Assembly (NCBI RefSeq): GCF_003515685.1
Contig: NZ_QWEG01000009.1
Location: 62,001-126,000, forward strand
Origin: Neobacillus notoginsengisoli
Lineage (GTDB): Bacteria > Bacillota > Bacilli > Bacillales > Cytobacillaceae
Direction: 5' to 3'
DNA length: 64,000 bases
Positions 24,052-33,730 of the stretch are shown here, in pieces. The position numbers were made by a program, and so were the translations under genes. Within the stretch, counting starts at the first letter, position 1. Each line of letters begins with the position of its first letter. Under the pieces are notes generated by a model. The model made no database searches, was not told the origin of the DNA, and saw only the letters and a list, made by a program, of their open reading frames with translations.

Positions 24052-24870
24052 ATGTTTAAAAGTGTCGACAATTTACATTCAACACTTTTTGAAAAGAAAG
24101 TGGTGTTAGTAACAGGTTCAGCACACGGTATTGGAAAAGGTATATGTTTATCATTTATCAAGCACGGGGCAACGGTGGTTGGAACAGATATATTGGAAGA
24201 GGAACTAAAACAGGTAAAACAGGAAATCAACCAATACATAAACACGAATGAGTTACAAGCAAGTTTTCATACGTATCAAAGTGACCTGACAATGGAAGAT
24301 GAAGTCAATAAACTAGTAAAAAATACTGTAAATGATTTTGGAAAAATAGATGTTCTCGTTAATAATGCCGGCGGTGTATGTGGCCAAGTCCATAAACCAA
24401 TAGAAAATGTCAGTGCGGAAGATTGGAGTAAAATTTTTTCAATAAATTTGGAGACAGCGTTTTTTATGACCAAAGCGGTTGTCCCATATATGAAGGAAAA
24501 TCGATTTGGAAGGATTATTAATATTTCTAGTGGAGCCGGGCGAAGTACAAGTTTAACAGGGATTCAAGCCTATGCAAGCGCAAAAGCAGGGCAAATTGGG
24601 TTTACACGCCAAATGGCGCAGGAACTTGGGCCATTTGGAATTACAGTAAATAATGTCGCGCCGGGTTTTGTCATTTCCAACCCATCTACCAAAAGGCAGT
24701 GGGAGGCGATGGGCAAGGCGAAACAGGAGAATTTAATATCCTCCATAGCATTAAATCGAATAGGTAAGCCAGAGGATATCGCTCATCCAGTCCTGTTTTT
24801 CGCATCGGATTTTGCATCTTATGTCAGTGGGCAAACAATTTCTGCTGATGGTGGACTACAACTATTCTAG
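24052..24870 (+). CDS. Short-chain dehydrogenase/reductase
   Basis: A 272-residue NAD(P)-dependent oxidoreductase of the classical SDR type. The cofactor loop is TGSAHGIGKG, then NNAG, the active Ser in INISSGAG, and the catalytic YASAK; the C-terminus ends SGQTISADGGLQLF as in FabG-like enzymes. The substrate is unknown. ATG 24052 follows GGGGGGAG closely. It opens a same-strand cluster that continues through the ABC importer and hydrolases, ten bases before the next gene. Confidence 0.88.
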   Translation: MFKSVDNLHSTLFEKKVVLVTGSAHGIGKGICLSFIKHGATVVGTDILEEELKQVKQEINQYINTNELQASFHTYQSDLTMEDEVNKLVKNTVNDFGKIDVLVNNAGGVCGQVHKPIENVSAEDWSKIFSINLETAFFMTKAVVPYMKENRFGRIINISSGAGRSTSLTGIQAYASAKAGQIGFTRQMAQELGPFGITVNNVAPGFVISNPSTKRQWEAMGKAKQENLISSIALNRIGKPEDIAHPVLFFASDFASYVSGQTISADGGLQLF

Positions 24871-24880
24871 GGGGATTTAA

Positions 24881-25930
24881 ATGAAATTCACGATCATCGG
24901 TGCGGGAGCCATTGGGGGGGTTCTGGGAGCCTATCTTATAAAAGCGGGATATAAAGTAACATTCTTTGATATCGATGAAGAGCATGTAAAAGAAATGAAT
25001 CATGGTGGTTTAACGATAGAAGGGCCTGACGAAATTTTTACAGTAAGGTGTAATGCGTTGACACCAAACCAGCTGGAAAGTGCAAACCCCGAACTGGAAA
25101 CAGTGTTTTTATGTGTGAAAGCACAACATACCGAAAAAGCACTTGAACCATTCCTTCCTTTTATCAAAAAAGAGACCAATGTAGTATCTATTCAAAATGG
25201 CTTATGTGAAAAGATGATAGTCCCGTTGATTGGACGAGAAAAAACAATTGGCTGCTTTGTCAATTTTTCTGCAGATTATCTAGCTCCCGGAAAAATTCTT
25301 TATGGAGGGGTCGCATCTCTCTATATTGGGGAGCTCGATGGAACAATCAGCAGAAGGGTCAAGGAACTTCAGAAGGCTTTACTTAGCTGGGGGCCGGCGG
25401 AAATTACAGAAAATATCTGGGGATACCTTTGGGGGAAAATGTCTTACGCGGGCTTATTGTATGCAACAGCGCTTGTAGACGAAACGATGGCAACAGTGGT
25501 GAGGCAGCTTGAATTTAGAGAGACACTTATTGAACTTTGCGCGGAAATATTGGAAGTCTGCAATAAAGAGGGGGTGTTCCCGCTCGGGTTCGATGACTGG
25601 GAGCCATCCCTCATTTATCCAAGGGAAAAACAAAATGAAAAAGAACTGGCTGCTCAGTTAGAAAAGCTTGCAACCAGAATGGCTGAGAATAAGAAAACGA
25701 AAAGCGGCATTTGGAGAGACCTTGCGATAAGAAAACGGAAGACAGAAATTGATGCCCAGTTAGTCCCGATTCTCAGAATTGGAGCGAACCATGGCCTGGA
25801 AATGCCACTCACCTCCTTATTGGTCAATCTCATAAAACAGATTGAAACAGGTTCCCTTCAAATGGGGTGGGAAAATTTAACTAGATTAAAACAAATGTAC
25901 GAAAGTGGCGAAAAATATGTTAAATCATGA
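24881..25930 (+). CDS. Ketopantoate reductase family (ApbA/PanE-like) oxidoreductase
   Basis: A 349-residue NADP-dependent 2-oxoacid or ketone reductase. The N-terminal Rossmann motif is GAGAIGG (residues 6-12), then FLCVKAQHTEKAL and SIQNGLCEKMIV with the family's Asn; the C-terminal helical domain has the Lys in WGKMSYAGLLYATAL. At 349 residues it is longer than PanE of pantothenate synthesis (about 300), and its place in a catabolic cluster suggests another substrate. GGGGG precedes the ATG. It overlaps the regulator gene by about 14 bases. Confidence 0.85.
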   Translation: MKFTIIGAGAIGGVLGAYLIKAGYKVTFFDIDEEHVKEMNHGGLTIEGPDEIFTVRCNALTPNQLESANPELETVFLCVKAQHTEKALEPFLPFIKKETNVVSIQNGLCEKMIVPLIGREKTIGCFVNFSADYLAPGKILYGGVASLYIGELDGTISRRVKELQKALLSWGPAEITENIWGYLWGKMSYAGLLYATALVDETMATVVRQLEFRETLIELCAEILEVCNKEGVFPLGFDDWEPSLIYPREKQNEKELAAQLEKLATRMAENKKTKSGIWRDLAIRKRKTEIDAQLVPILRIGANHGLEMPLTSLLVNLIKQIETGSLQMGWENLTRLKQMYESGEKYVKS

Positions 25931-26573
25931 AAACCTATCCGACCACGTTGCAAAAATTATCCGCAAGATGATCTTGAATGGCACCTTAAAACCAGGAGAT
26001 AAAGTGAACCAAGCCCAGTTGGCTGAAAGCTTGAATATTTCGAGGGGGCCTATTAGGGAAGCATTGCATTTGCTTCAAAATGAAGGTCTCATAAAACACG
26101 AAACAAACAAGGGAACTCATGTTACAACACTTTCTGCTCAGGACGCGTATGAAATTTATTCGTTAAGAGCTTTACTGGAATCCAAGGCTGCGGAACTCGC
26201 AATGATGAATCTTACCCCCGCAGAGTTCACCCAGTTGGAAAAGCTTTTGGAGGAATTTAGGACATCTCTCTTTGCGGACGATCTTGAAAAGGAAGCAATT
26301 TGCGATATAAATTTTCACAAGGTAATCGTAAAGGCATCGCATCATCAAAGACTGATCAGGATGCATGAGCAGCTCGATATACAAGTAGGTGCCATGTTTC
26401 TGACAGTAGTAAATAAACTACCAGTTAGAGCAACAAAGGTGGTAGAAAATCATCAAAAACTACTCGATGCGTTACGATCTTCAGACCGGGCTAGGGTGGC
26501 AAAAGAATTCTCGGAACATTACATTCATACTCTAAATGAATTGAAGGACGCGCAGGGCCAACTGACTATTTAA
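25917..26573 (+). CDS. GntR/FCD-family transcriptional regulator
   Basis: 218 residues. Residues about 5-75 form a winged helix (VAKIIRKMILNGTLKPGDKVNQAQLAESLNISRGPIREAL), and about 80-205 an FCD ligand-binding domain of all-helical type with metal-binding-style residues (RALLESKAAELA, DINFHKVIVKASHH, ENHQKLLDAL). FCD regulators usually repress catabolic genes until an organic acid binds. It probably controls the surrounding cluster. The start is ATG 25917 or GTG 25905, both inside the previous gene's end. Confidence 0.88.
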   Translation: MLNHENLSDHVAKIIRKMILNGTLKPGDKVNQAQLAESLNISRGPIREALHLLQNEGLIKHETNKGTHVTTLSAQDAYEIYSLRALLESKAAELAMMNLTPAEFTQLEKLLEEFRTSLFADDLEKEAICDINFHKVIVKASHHQRLIRMHEQLDIQVGAMFLTVVNKLPVRATKVVENHQKLLDALRSSDRARVAKEFSEHYIHTLNELKDAQGQLTI

Positions 26574-26585
26574 GGTGGTGCTTAC

Positions 26586-27605
26586 ATGTTACTAGAGCTT
26601 TCCGATGTATCTCTATCATTAAAAAGGGATGGGAAATATGTCAAAATCCTTGACCAAGTTTCATTTGAGGTTAATAAAGGTGAGACAGTTGGCATAGTTG
26701 GAGAATCCGGTTGCGGGAAAAGCATGACAGCTCTATCCATTATGCGCCTGCTCCCTGAAAAAGCAAAGCTTAGCGGAGAAATAACCCTGGACAATGAAAA
26801 TGTCATGAAATATTCAAGGAGGACGATGGAAAAAGTCAGGGGAAATAAAATGGCGATGATTTTCCAGGATCCGTTAACATCCTTAAATCCTCTGCAGACA
26901 GTTGGCAGGCAAATTGAGGAAACGCTTTTGCTTCATACAGACTTAACGAAAGATCAGAGAAAAGAACGTGTTATTCATTTGTTAACAGAAGTAGGGCTGC
27001 CAAGAGCTAAAGAAATTGCTTCAGAATATCCGCATCAATTATCAGGCGGAATGAGACAGAGGGTGATGATTGCGATTTCTATGGCTTGCAATCCAAGCCT
27101 GCTTATCTGTGATGAACCGACAACAGCCCTGGATGTAACCGTTCAGGCACAAATTCTAGATTTAATGAATAGGCTGAAGGTTTCAAACGAAATGAGCATT
27201 ATTATGATCACCCATGATCTTGGCGTTGTAGCTGAAGTCTGTGATCGTGTAGTCGTCATGTATGCCGGAAAGGTTGTCGAACAAGCAGAAGTAAAAGAAC
27301 TGTTTCTCAACCCCAAACACCCTTATACAAAAGGGCTATTGGAATCCATACCGAAACTAGGCGTTAAAAAAGAAAAACTTGGTTCCATTCCCGGTATGGT
27401 CCCTTCACCGGATAAAATGCCTCATGGCTGCCGCTTTTTTGAAAGATGCCCTTCTGCTATGGAGAAATGCAGGGGTGCGGTCCCGCCAATGGTTGAGGTA
27501 GGAAACGAACATACAGCAGCTTGTTGGTTATATGAGGGAAAGGAGGGTGAGGTTCCAGATGCCAATGTTGGAAGTAAGGGACTTGAAGCAGCATTACACA
27601 ATTAA
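26586..27605 (+). CDS. Oligopeptide-type ABC importer ATPase (OppD/DppD)
   Basis: A 339-residue ATPase. Walker A is GESGCGKS (39-46), the signature is LSGGMRQR, Walker B is [12 protein letters not shown], and the C-terminal oligopeptide extension carries the cysteines of [15 protein letters not shown]. It pairs with the next gene as a heterodimeric motor for the permeases. GGTGGTG precedes the ATG. Its 3' end overlaps the next gene by 47 bases. Confidence 0.92.
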   Translation: MLLELSDVSLSLKRDGKYVKILDQVSFEVNKGETVGIVGESGCGKSMTALSIMRLLPEKAKLSGEITLDNENVMKYSRRTMEKVRGNKMAMIFQDPLTSLNPLQTVGRQIEETLLLHTDLTKDQRKERVIHLLTEVGLPRAKEIASEYPHQLSGGMRQRVMIAISMACNPSLLICDEPTTALDVTVQAQILDLMNRLKVSNEMSIIMITHDLGVVAEVCDRVVVMYAGKVVEQAEVKELFLNPKHPYTKGLLESIPKLGVKKEKLGSIPGMVPSPDKMPHGCRFFERCPSAMEKCRGAVPPMVEVGNEHTAACWLYEGKEGEVPDANVGSKGLEAALHN

Positions 27606-28554
27606 AAAAGGCTTCCTCGGAGAAAAGAAAACGGTTAAAGCTGTTGATGGAGTCAGTTTTTCTCTTGAGCAAGGCGAAACACTTGGGATTGTAGGGGAAT
27701 CCGGCTGCGGGAAGTCCAGCTTGGGACGATCCATTCTTCAATTAATAAAGCCAACATCAGGAAAAATATTTTTTAACGGCAGGGATATTACCCATCTGCC
27801 CAGGGGTGAGATGAAAGCCCTCCGCAGAGATATGCAAATAGTTTTCCAAGATCCCTATGCCTCACTTAACCCAAGAAGCACCGTAAAGACGATTCTGGAA
27901 ACCCCTCTTATCGTACATGGGATAGGAAATAGGGCGGCCAGGATGGAAATCATAAAAGGGCTAATAGATAAAATTGGTATTCGGCAGGATCAGTTGGACC
28001 GTTATCCCCATGAGTTTTCAGGGGGCCAGAGACAAAGAATTGGAATCGCGAGAGCATTAACTTTAAATCCAAGGTTAATTATTGCGGATGAGCCAGTTTC
28101 TGCACTTGACGTTTCTGTACAGTCTCAAGTATTGAACTTAATGGTCGATCTTCAAAAGGAAATGAATCTCAGTTATATCTTTATTTCTCATGACCTTTCA
28201 GTTGTCCAGCATATTTCTGACCGCGTTGCCGTTATGTATTTAGGAAAAATAGTTGAAATTGCCAGCGTTGAAGAACTTTATGTCAACCCTTTGCATCCGT
28301 ATACAAAAGCACTCTTATCTGCAGTTCCGATTCCTGATCCTACTAAAAAAAGGGAGAGGATTATTCTCCAAGGGGATCTTCCTAGTCCTGTAAATCCGCC
28401 AAGCGGCTGCCCTTTTCATACAAGGTGCCCAATCGCAACTCCGGAATGTAAGGTCGAAACTCCCGGTTTACGGGAAAAAGCGATGGACCACTGGGCAGCG
28501 TGTATTCATGTACAGCCTGAACTTAACAAAAAAGAAGAGTTAATTATCTCTTAA
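27559..28554 (+). CDS. Oligopeptide-type ABC importer ATPase (OppF/DppF)
   Basis: 331 residues from ATG 27559 (another ATG at 27565). Walker A is GESGCGKS, the signature FSGGQRQR, Walker [13 protein letters not shown], and the C-terminal extension again has a Cys set ([14 protein letters not shown] and a later C). GGAGGGTGAGG upstream supports this start over the far upstream codon. Second ATPase of the importer. Confidence 0.92.
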   Translation: MPMLEVRDLKQHYTIKKGFLGEKKTVKAVDGVSFSLEQGETLGIVGESGCGKSSLGRSILQLIKPTSGKIFFNGRDITHLPRGEMKALRRDMQIVFQDPYASLNPRSTVKTILETPLIVHGIGNRAARMEIIKGLIDKIGIRQDQLDRYPHEFSGGQRQRIGIARALTLNPRLIIADEPVSALDVSVQSQVLNLMVDLQKEMNLSYIFISHDLSVVQHISDRVAVMYLGKIVEIASVEELYVNPLHPYTKALLSAVPIPDPTKKRERIILQGDLPSPVNPPSGCPFHTRCPIATPECKVETPGLREKAMDHWAACIHVQPELNKKEELIIS

Positions 28555-28572
28555 CAAAAAGGGGGCGGGATT

Positions 28573-29586
28573 GTGGATGCGCTACGCTATATCTTGAAAA
28601 GGCTGTTGTTAATGGTACCCATACTCTTTGGAGTTACATTATTAACCTTTTTTATTTCAAATAGCATTCCTGGTGATCCGGCCAGGCTTGCCGCAGGGCC
28701 TTATGCAAAAGCAGAGGTAGTAGAGGAATTGCGCGAAAAAATGGGCTTGAATGATCCAATGTACGTCCAGTACGGAAATTACATGAAAAAACTGCTTCAA
28801 GGTGACTTAGGAACGAGCAACTATACCCACCAACCTGTTATGAAAGATGTGAAACAATATTTTCCGGCAACACTTGAACTTACTTTATTTTCAATGTTTA
28901 TCACGATTTTGATTGGCATCCCAATAGGAGTGTTGAGCGCCAGTAAGAAGGATAAGATAGCGGATCAGATTTCTAGAATCATAGCATTATTGGGAGTGGC
29001 AATGCCTGCGTTTTGGCTTGGAATCATCCTTTTATTGTTTTTCTATCTAAAACTCGGAGTGCTGCCAGGGTCAGGGCGGCTGGATAACGGCCTCTCCCCT
29101 CCAACTACAATTACCGGGATGTATACGGTTGATGCGTTATTAACCGGAAACTGGGTTGTTTTCAAATCAGCCATCATCCATTTAATCCTTCCGGGTATTA
29201 CTCAAGCAGCGGTAACAATCGGAATGATTACCAGGATGACGAGATCCTCAATGCTGGAAGTTCTCAGGAGCGATTATATCAGAACAGCTTTTGCAAAAGG
29301 CGGTTCGGAAAAGAGAGTCCTCTATGGACATGCGCTCCGCAATGGCATGATGCCTATATTAACCTTGCTTGGCATGACCTTTGGGAATTCCCTGGGAGGA
29401 AGTGTCCTTGTCGAATCGGTCTTTTCTTGGCCGGGTCTAGGGAAGTATGCAGTCACAGCAATTACTTATCTGGATTTTCCAGCTGTAATGGCCGTTACAC
29501 TTTTGATTGCTGTATTGTTTATTACTGTTAACTTAATCATTGATTTGCTGTACCAGGTTATTGACCCAAGACTTAATTATGACTAA
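28573..29586 (+). CDS. Oligopeptide-type ABC importer permease (OppB/DppB)
   Basis: A 337-residue inner membrane permease with about six helices. It starts with the typical first helix LKRLLLMVPILFGVTLLTFFI and SIPGDPAR, and the EAA loop is RTAFAKGGSEKRVLYGHALRN. GTG start after GGGGGCGGG. The downstream permease follows after 13 bases. Confidence 0.93.
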   Translation: MDALRYILKRLLLMVPILFGVTLLTFFISNSIPGDPARLAAGPYAKAEVVEELREKMGLNDPMYVQYGNYMKKLLQGDLGTSNYTHQPVMKDVKQYFPATLELTLFSMFITILIGIPIGVLSASKKDKIADQISRIIALLGVAMPAFWLGIILLLFFYLKLGVLPGSGRLDNGLSPPTTITGMYTVDALLTGNWVVFKSAIIHLILPGITQAAVTIGMITRMTRSSMLEVLRSDYIRTAFAKGGSEKRVLYGHALRNGMMPILTLLGMTFGNSLGGSVLVESVFSWPGLGKYAVTAITYLDFPAVMAVTLLIAVLFITVNLIIDLLYQVIDPRLNYD

Positions 29587-29599
29587 AGGAGGATCGTTC

Positions 29600-30418
29600 A
29601 TGGTTAGAAGGATATTCATGAGCCCATTGACGATGCTTGGGCTGTTTCTAGTATCGCTCTTCTTAATCCTCGCCTTTTTCGCGCCATGGATTGCACCAAA
29701 AGACCCATTACAAGTCAATTTGGGACAAAAGCTGCTTCCTCCGAACGCCGATCACTGGTTTGGTACTGATGAAGTGGGCCGCGATATTTTAAGCAGGATT
29801 ATTTACGGTACCAGAATTTCTCTGAGAATTGGTCTGATGGTTGTCGCAATCTCCTTTCCTTTGGGCACTATTCTTGGTGCAATTGCGGGGTTTGTCGGGG
29901 GAATCGTCGACCAGGTTATTATGAGATTGACGGATATTTTCTTAAGTTTTCCAGGCATTATTTTGGCAATGGCCATTGCGGCTGCACTCGGGCCTTCAAT
30001 TGAAAATGTGCTGTTAGCTCTCGCTATTACCTGGTGGCCATGGTATACGAGGATTGTCCGCTCATCGGTTCTATCTATCAAAAATTCAGAGTTTATTGAG
30101 TCGGCCCGTGCGATTGGCGCAAATCCGGCTAGGATTTTATTTAAAGAAATCATTCCTAATTCGATTGCCCCTGCAAGTATCCAGGCAAGCCTTGATCTGG
30201 GATTTGTCATATTGGCAGCGGCTGGCCTCAGTTTTATTGGACTGGGCGCCCAGCCTCCATCACCGGAATGGGGTGCGATGCTATCATCAAGCAGGGAAAT
30301 TCTCCGTGATGCATGGTGGGCAGCGACTTTCCCTGGACTGGCAATCTTATTAACAGTACTCGGTTTCAACTTATTAGGAGACGGCCTAAGGGATCTACTA
30401 GACCCTAAGAACCGATAG
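29600..30418 (+). CDS. Oligopeptide-type ABC importer permease (OppC/DppC)
   Basis: A 272-residue second permease. After a first helix comes HWFGTDEVGRDILSRIIYGTR, characteristic of OppC/DppC; the EAA loop is ESARAIGANPARILFKEIIPNS and the end GDGLRDLLDPKNR. ATG 29600 follows AAAGGAGG by seven bases; longer reading frames start inside the previous gene. It is followed by a dispersed repeat that separates it from the binding-protein gene. Confidence 0.93.
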   Translation: MVRRIFMSPLTMLGLFLVSLFLILAFFAPWIAPKDPLQVNLGQKLLPPNADHWFGTDEVGRDILSRIIYGTRISLRIGLMVVAISFPLGTILGAIAGFVGGIVDQVIMRLTDIFLSFPGIILAMAIAAALGPSIENVLLALAITWWPWYTRIVRSSVLSIKNSEFIESARAIGANPARILFKEIIPNSIAPASIQASLDLGFVILAAAGLSFIGLGAQPPSPEWGAMLSSSREILRDAWWAATFPGLAILLTVLGFNLLGDGLRDLLDPKNR

Positions 30419-30507
30419 ATTAATAAAATAGTCTGAAAGGAGGCTGGACAATCTTCTGGTAATGTATTTCAAGGCTGTGTTAAAGAATTATGTTGATTCT
30501 TAACTAC

Positions 30508-30759
30508 GTTGATTGAAGCGAAGGGCACCGACTCCGGCGGGATGAAGCGGCAAGGTGGAGACCCCATGAAAAGCGGAAGCGCCTTGGTCAGGGGCGACAG
30601 GCTTAAGACAAGCCGGCCAGAAGGCGCAGTTTGCCTTCTTGACGGTTTGGCTTAAGACCCCGAGCTCCTAGGCGCTGCAGCTAGACTGACAGGCGCAAAA
30701 GCGCCGAGGAGGCTCTACTGACGCCCCGCGGAAAGCGTGTGCCCGCAGCGGAAATCAAC
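30508..30759. repeat. Dispersed Bacillaceae-type intergenic repeat, copy 1 with a nested second repeat
   Basis: The outer repeat starts GTTGATT and ends AATCAAC, with GACTCCGGCGGGATGAAGCG near the left and GCCCCGCGGAAAGCGTGTGC near the right. The same sequence recurs at 32616-32742. Copy 1 is interrupted from about 30567 to 30690 by a second repeat (GGGGCGACAGGCTTAAGAC ... CTTGACGGTTTGGCTTAAG), which has a diverged inverted copy at 44412-44515. The rest of this 478-base gap has no gene. Confidence 0.85.
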
Positions 30760-30896
30760 AGCCAAATATAACACAGCCATTTTTAAAGGTTTTGTACCTG
30801 CATTGAGGGAGCCAGACACCTAACAAGACTTATTTTACATCTGCCCTCATAGTTTCCTGGCATGAAGAAATGAATAAAACAATTGGGGGAAACCAA

Positions 30897-32528
30897 ATGA
30901 AAAAGAATAAGTTTATTTTAAAAATGATGACAATGGTCTTTATCGCAATTCTAGCCTTGTCAGGGTGCAATAAATATAACCAGGACGATAAAGCATCTGG
31001 AAATACCAAAAACGAATCAGGGAAAGAAACGGATGTAAAAGGATCGGGAAATCCTGAAGTGTTTAATTTTGCAACTAACCAGGATATTCCACACCTCGAT
31101 CCTCATGGAACAGCAGCAAATACTTCTTTCCGCGTCACTTACATGCTATATGACCGACTTGTTACGTATGATGGAAAAGATACTGAGGTTAAGCCCCAGT
31201 TAGCTGAAAAATGGGATATTTCAGATGACGGACTAACCTACACGTTTCATTTGAGGAAGGATGCAAAATTCCATGATGGAACTCCGGTTACAGCTGAAGC
31301 AGTAAAATATTCTTACTCACGCGCAATTGATATTGGTAAGTCCGCCGCGGGACAATTTAGCGGAGTTGTAACGAAAGAAAGTTTTGAAGTTGTCGATGAC
31401 CATACGATCAAAATCAAATTAGTTAAGCCTTTTGCTCCGTTTATCAAAACGCTTGGAACGGTATATGCAAATATCGTAAACCCAAAACTAGCTGAAAATC
31501 ATGGTGATGATTTTGGTGAACAATATCTTTCCGATAAAGATATGGGTTCAGGCCCCTACATTCTTGATAGCTGGGATCGCGGACAAAAGCTTGTCCTAAA
31601 AGCGAATGAAGATTATTGGGGTGGAGCGCCGAAATTAAAGACAGTCAACATTCAAATTGTTAACGAACCATCTACCGCAAGACTCATGATTGAAAAAGGG
31701 GAAATTGATCTTATTGATGATACAATGCTTTCTCCAGATGTAATGAAAGAAATGGAAGGCAAAGAAGGAATTGAAATTATCAAATCACCTGGATATCAAA
31801 TTGATGATATCGCGATGAACGTAGAGAAAAAGCCACTCGACAATGTCAAGGTCCGCCAAGCGCTTGGATATGCGATTAACTATGAATCAATCATTAATGA
31901 TATCCTCCTCGGTGCCGGCCAACGTGCCCACGGGATAATCCCTGAAGGAATGTTCGGCTACAACCCTGATACAAAGCTATTCGAGTATGACTTGGAAAAA
32001 GCGAAAGCGTTATTAAAAGAAGCTGGACAGGATAAAGGCTTTGAATTGGAAATCCTCATTTCAGAAAATAACGAAGTACGAAAAAACATCGCGGTCATGC
32101 TTCAGTCAGATTTTAAACAGATCGGCATTGATTTGAAAATCAAGACATTGGCATGGCCGACATTCCTTGAAACGGTTACTTCGGGCGGACACCAATTGGC
32201 TCTTGCCGCTTGGACGCCTGACTATGCTGACCCAGATTACAATCTATGGTACTTCGCGCACTCTTCAAGTAAAGGTCCTGGGTTCAATCTGGCTTTCTAT
32301 GAAAATAAGAAAGTAGATGAGTTGTTAGCTGAAGGAAGGACGACTGTAGACGAAGCGCGCAGGGAAGCAATTTATAAGGAAATTCAGCAGATTATGAATG
32401 ATGAAGTGCCTTATTTATTCCCTTCACAGCGTCTGGTTCAGGCAGCAAAAAGGTCTTGGGTTTCTGATTATGATATTAATCCAATGAACACATGGTATGT
32501 GCCTTTCCACAAAATTACGAAGGAATAA
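30897..32528 (+). CDS. Peptide/amide ABC importer substrate-binding lipoprotein (family 5)
   Basis: A 543-residue extracellular binding protein. Lipobox ALSGC with Cys24; mature domain with LDPHGTAANTSFRVTYMLYDRL, KWDISDDGLTYTFHLRKDAKFHDG and VRQALGYAINYESI, typical of OppA/DppA-like proteins. It delivers the substrate to the permeases encoded upstream. GGGGGAAACC precedes ATG 30897. The ligand pocket cannot be read from sequence, so peptide, glutathione-like or other amide ligands remain possible. Confidence 0.92.
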   Translation: MKKNKFILKMMTMVFIAILALSGCNKYNQDDKASGNTKNESGKETDVKGSGNPEVFNFATNQDIPHLDPHGTAANTSFRVTYMLYDRLVTYDGKDTEVKPQLAEKWDISDDGLTYTFHLRKDAKFHDGTPVTAEAVKYSYSRAIDIGKSAAGQFSGVVTKESFEVVDDHTIKIKLVKPFAPFIKTLGTVYANIVNPKLAENHGDDFGEQYLSDKDMGSGPYILDSWDRGQKLVLKANEDYWGGAPKLKTVNIQIVNEPSTARLMIEKGEIDLIDDTMLSPDVMKEMEGKEGIEIIKSPGYQIDDIAMNVEKKPLDNVKVRQALGYAINYESIINDILLGAGQRAHGIIPEGMFGYNPDTKLFEYDLEKAKALLKEAGQDKGFELEILISENNEVRKNIAVMLQSDFKQIGIDLKIKTLAWPTFLETVTSGGHQLALAAWTPDYADPDYNLWYFAHSSSKGPGFNLAFYENKKVDELLAEGRTTVDEARREAIYKEIQQIMNDEVPYLFPSQRLVQAAKRSWVSDYDINPMNTWYVPFHKITKE

Positions 32529-32536
32529 TGAAAGGA

Positions 32537-32574
32537 AAGCGGCCGTATCTTCAAGCGTTACGGCTGCTTTTTAA
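32537..32574 (+). terminator. Terminator after the binding-protein gene
   Basis: AAAGCGGCCGTA pairs with TACGGCTGCTTT (one G-T pair), followed by T. Partial termination here may separate transporter from hydrolase expression. Confidence 0.75.
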
Positions 32575-32615
32575 TGAAAAGGCTTAGTTAAAAACTATTG
32601 TCGATATTTAACTGC

Positions 32616-32742
32616 GTTGATTGAAACGGAGAGCACCGACTCCGGCGGGATGAAGCGGCAAGGTGGAGACCCCGCAGGCGCCTGCGCCGAGGAGGCTCCA
32701 CTGACGCCCCGCGGAAAGCGTGTGCCTGAAGTGAAAATCAAC
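32616..32742. repeat. Dispersed intergenic repeat, copy 2 (uninterrupted form)
   Basis: GTTGATT at the left and AATCAAC at the right are short inverted termini; the internal sequence matches copy 1 outside its nested insertion. It contains the palindrome GCAGGCGCCTGC (32676-32687). An open frame runs through it into the next gene but is not a real N-terminus. Confidence 0.85.
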
Positions 32743-32787
32743 ACCTCAGTTTTTATAGAGGATAATAAAAAAGGAGCGGATCTATCT

Positions 32788-33729
32788 ATGTGGCAATTCG
32801 GTAATTTGGAAGTTGAACGAGGTCAAAAAGTAACGGGGTATTTAGAGTTTCCTATTATTGAAGAAAAGTTGCCTGTATTTTTGCTTAACGGTGAATCAGA
32901 AGGTCCGACTGTTCTCGTTCTTGGCGGTATCCATGGCTGCGAATATACGTCGATAGACGCAGCACTTGAAATTGGAAGGAGATTGGAGCCCAAGGATATC
33001 AAAGGCCGGCTCGCTGTTTTGCCAATTGCGAATCCTGAAGGTTTTTTCTCAAGAAGTATTTACGTCCATCCGAAAGACAATAAAAATCTCAATCGGGTCT
33101 TTCCGGGAAATCCCAATGGAACTGAAGCTGAGAAGCTTGCATATTGCATAAATGAAACGGCATTTAAAGCCGCGGATTACCTAATCGATTTGCATGGGGG
33201 CGACATGATCGAAGCGCTAGTCCCTTTTACTATTTATCAAGTTACGGAGAATAGTAGCCTTACAGTTAAGTCCAAGGAACTCGCATCGCTTTTTGGAATC
33301 GAATATGTGGTTGGTTCTACAGGGCAAGTAGGAGGTTCTACATATAGTTCCGCAGCATATGACGGGAAGGTTGCTGTGATTGCCGAGGCTGGCCAGCAGG
33401 GTATCCTTGACCCAGAGCAATCAAAGCTTTTACAGGATGGGACATTGAATGCTTTGCGTTGGGCTGGTCTGCTCGACGGGGAGGCAAAGACATCTCCTGT
33501 AAAGCAATTATCTACTTTTGATTGGTCGTTTGCGGACGTTCAGGGACTTTGGTATCCATGTGTAGAAGTTGGACAGCAGGTAAAAACAGGCCAATCACTT
33601 GGACAAATAAAGAATTTGTTTGGCGAAACAGTAAAAGAATATTTTGCTGGTTCAGATGGGGTGGTATTGTTCCTGGTCACTTCTTTAGCAATCAACGAAA
33701 AAGATCCACTGATCGCCATAGGTAATTGA
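32788..33729 (+). CDS. Succinylglutamate desuccinylase/aspartoacylase-family zinc hydrolase
   Basis: A 313-residue M14-like deacylase. Zinc ligands are His and Glu in GGIHGCEYTS and His in LIDLHGGD; RVFPG carries a substrate-binding Arg. A C-terminal beta domain (YPCVEVGQQVKTGQSLGQIKN) resembles a biotinyl-like fold that is common in this family. Such enzymes cleave N-acyl amino acids. The start is ATG 32788 after AAGGAG; longer frames run back through the dispersed repeat. One base separates it from the amidase gene. Confidence 0.85.
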   Translation: MWQFGNLEVERGQKVTGYLEFPIIEEKLPVFLLNGESEGPTVLVLGGIHGCEYTSIDAALEIGRRLEPKDIKGRLAVLPIANPEGFFSRSIYVHPKDNKNLNRVFPGNPNGTEAEKLAYCINETAFKAADYLIDLHGGDMIEALVPFTIYQVTENSSLTVKSKELASLFGIEYVVGSTGQVGGSTYSSAAYDGKVAVIAEAGQQGILDPEQSKLLQDGTLNALRWAGLLDGEAKTSPVKQLSTFDWSFADVQGLWYPCVEVGQQVKTGQSLGQIKNLFGETVKEYFAGSDGVVLFLVTSLAINEKDPLIAIGN

Positions 33730-33730
33730 T

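Noticed and set aside
32617-32787. N-terminal extension of the AstE/AspA-like hydrolase
   Set aside because: The open frame runs through a dispersed repeat also found at 30508; the ribosome site and family alignment start at 32788.
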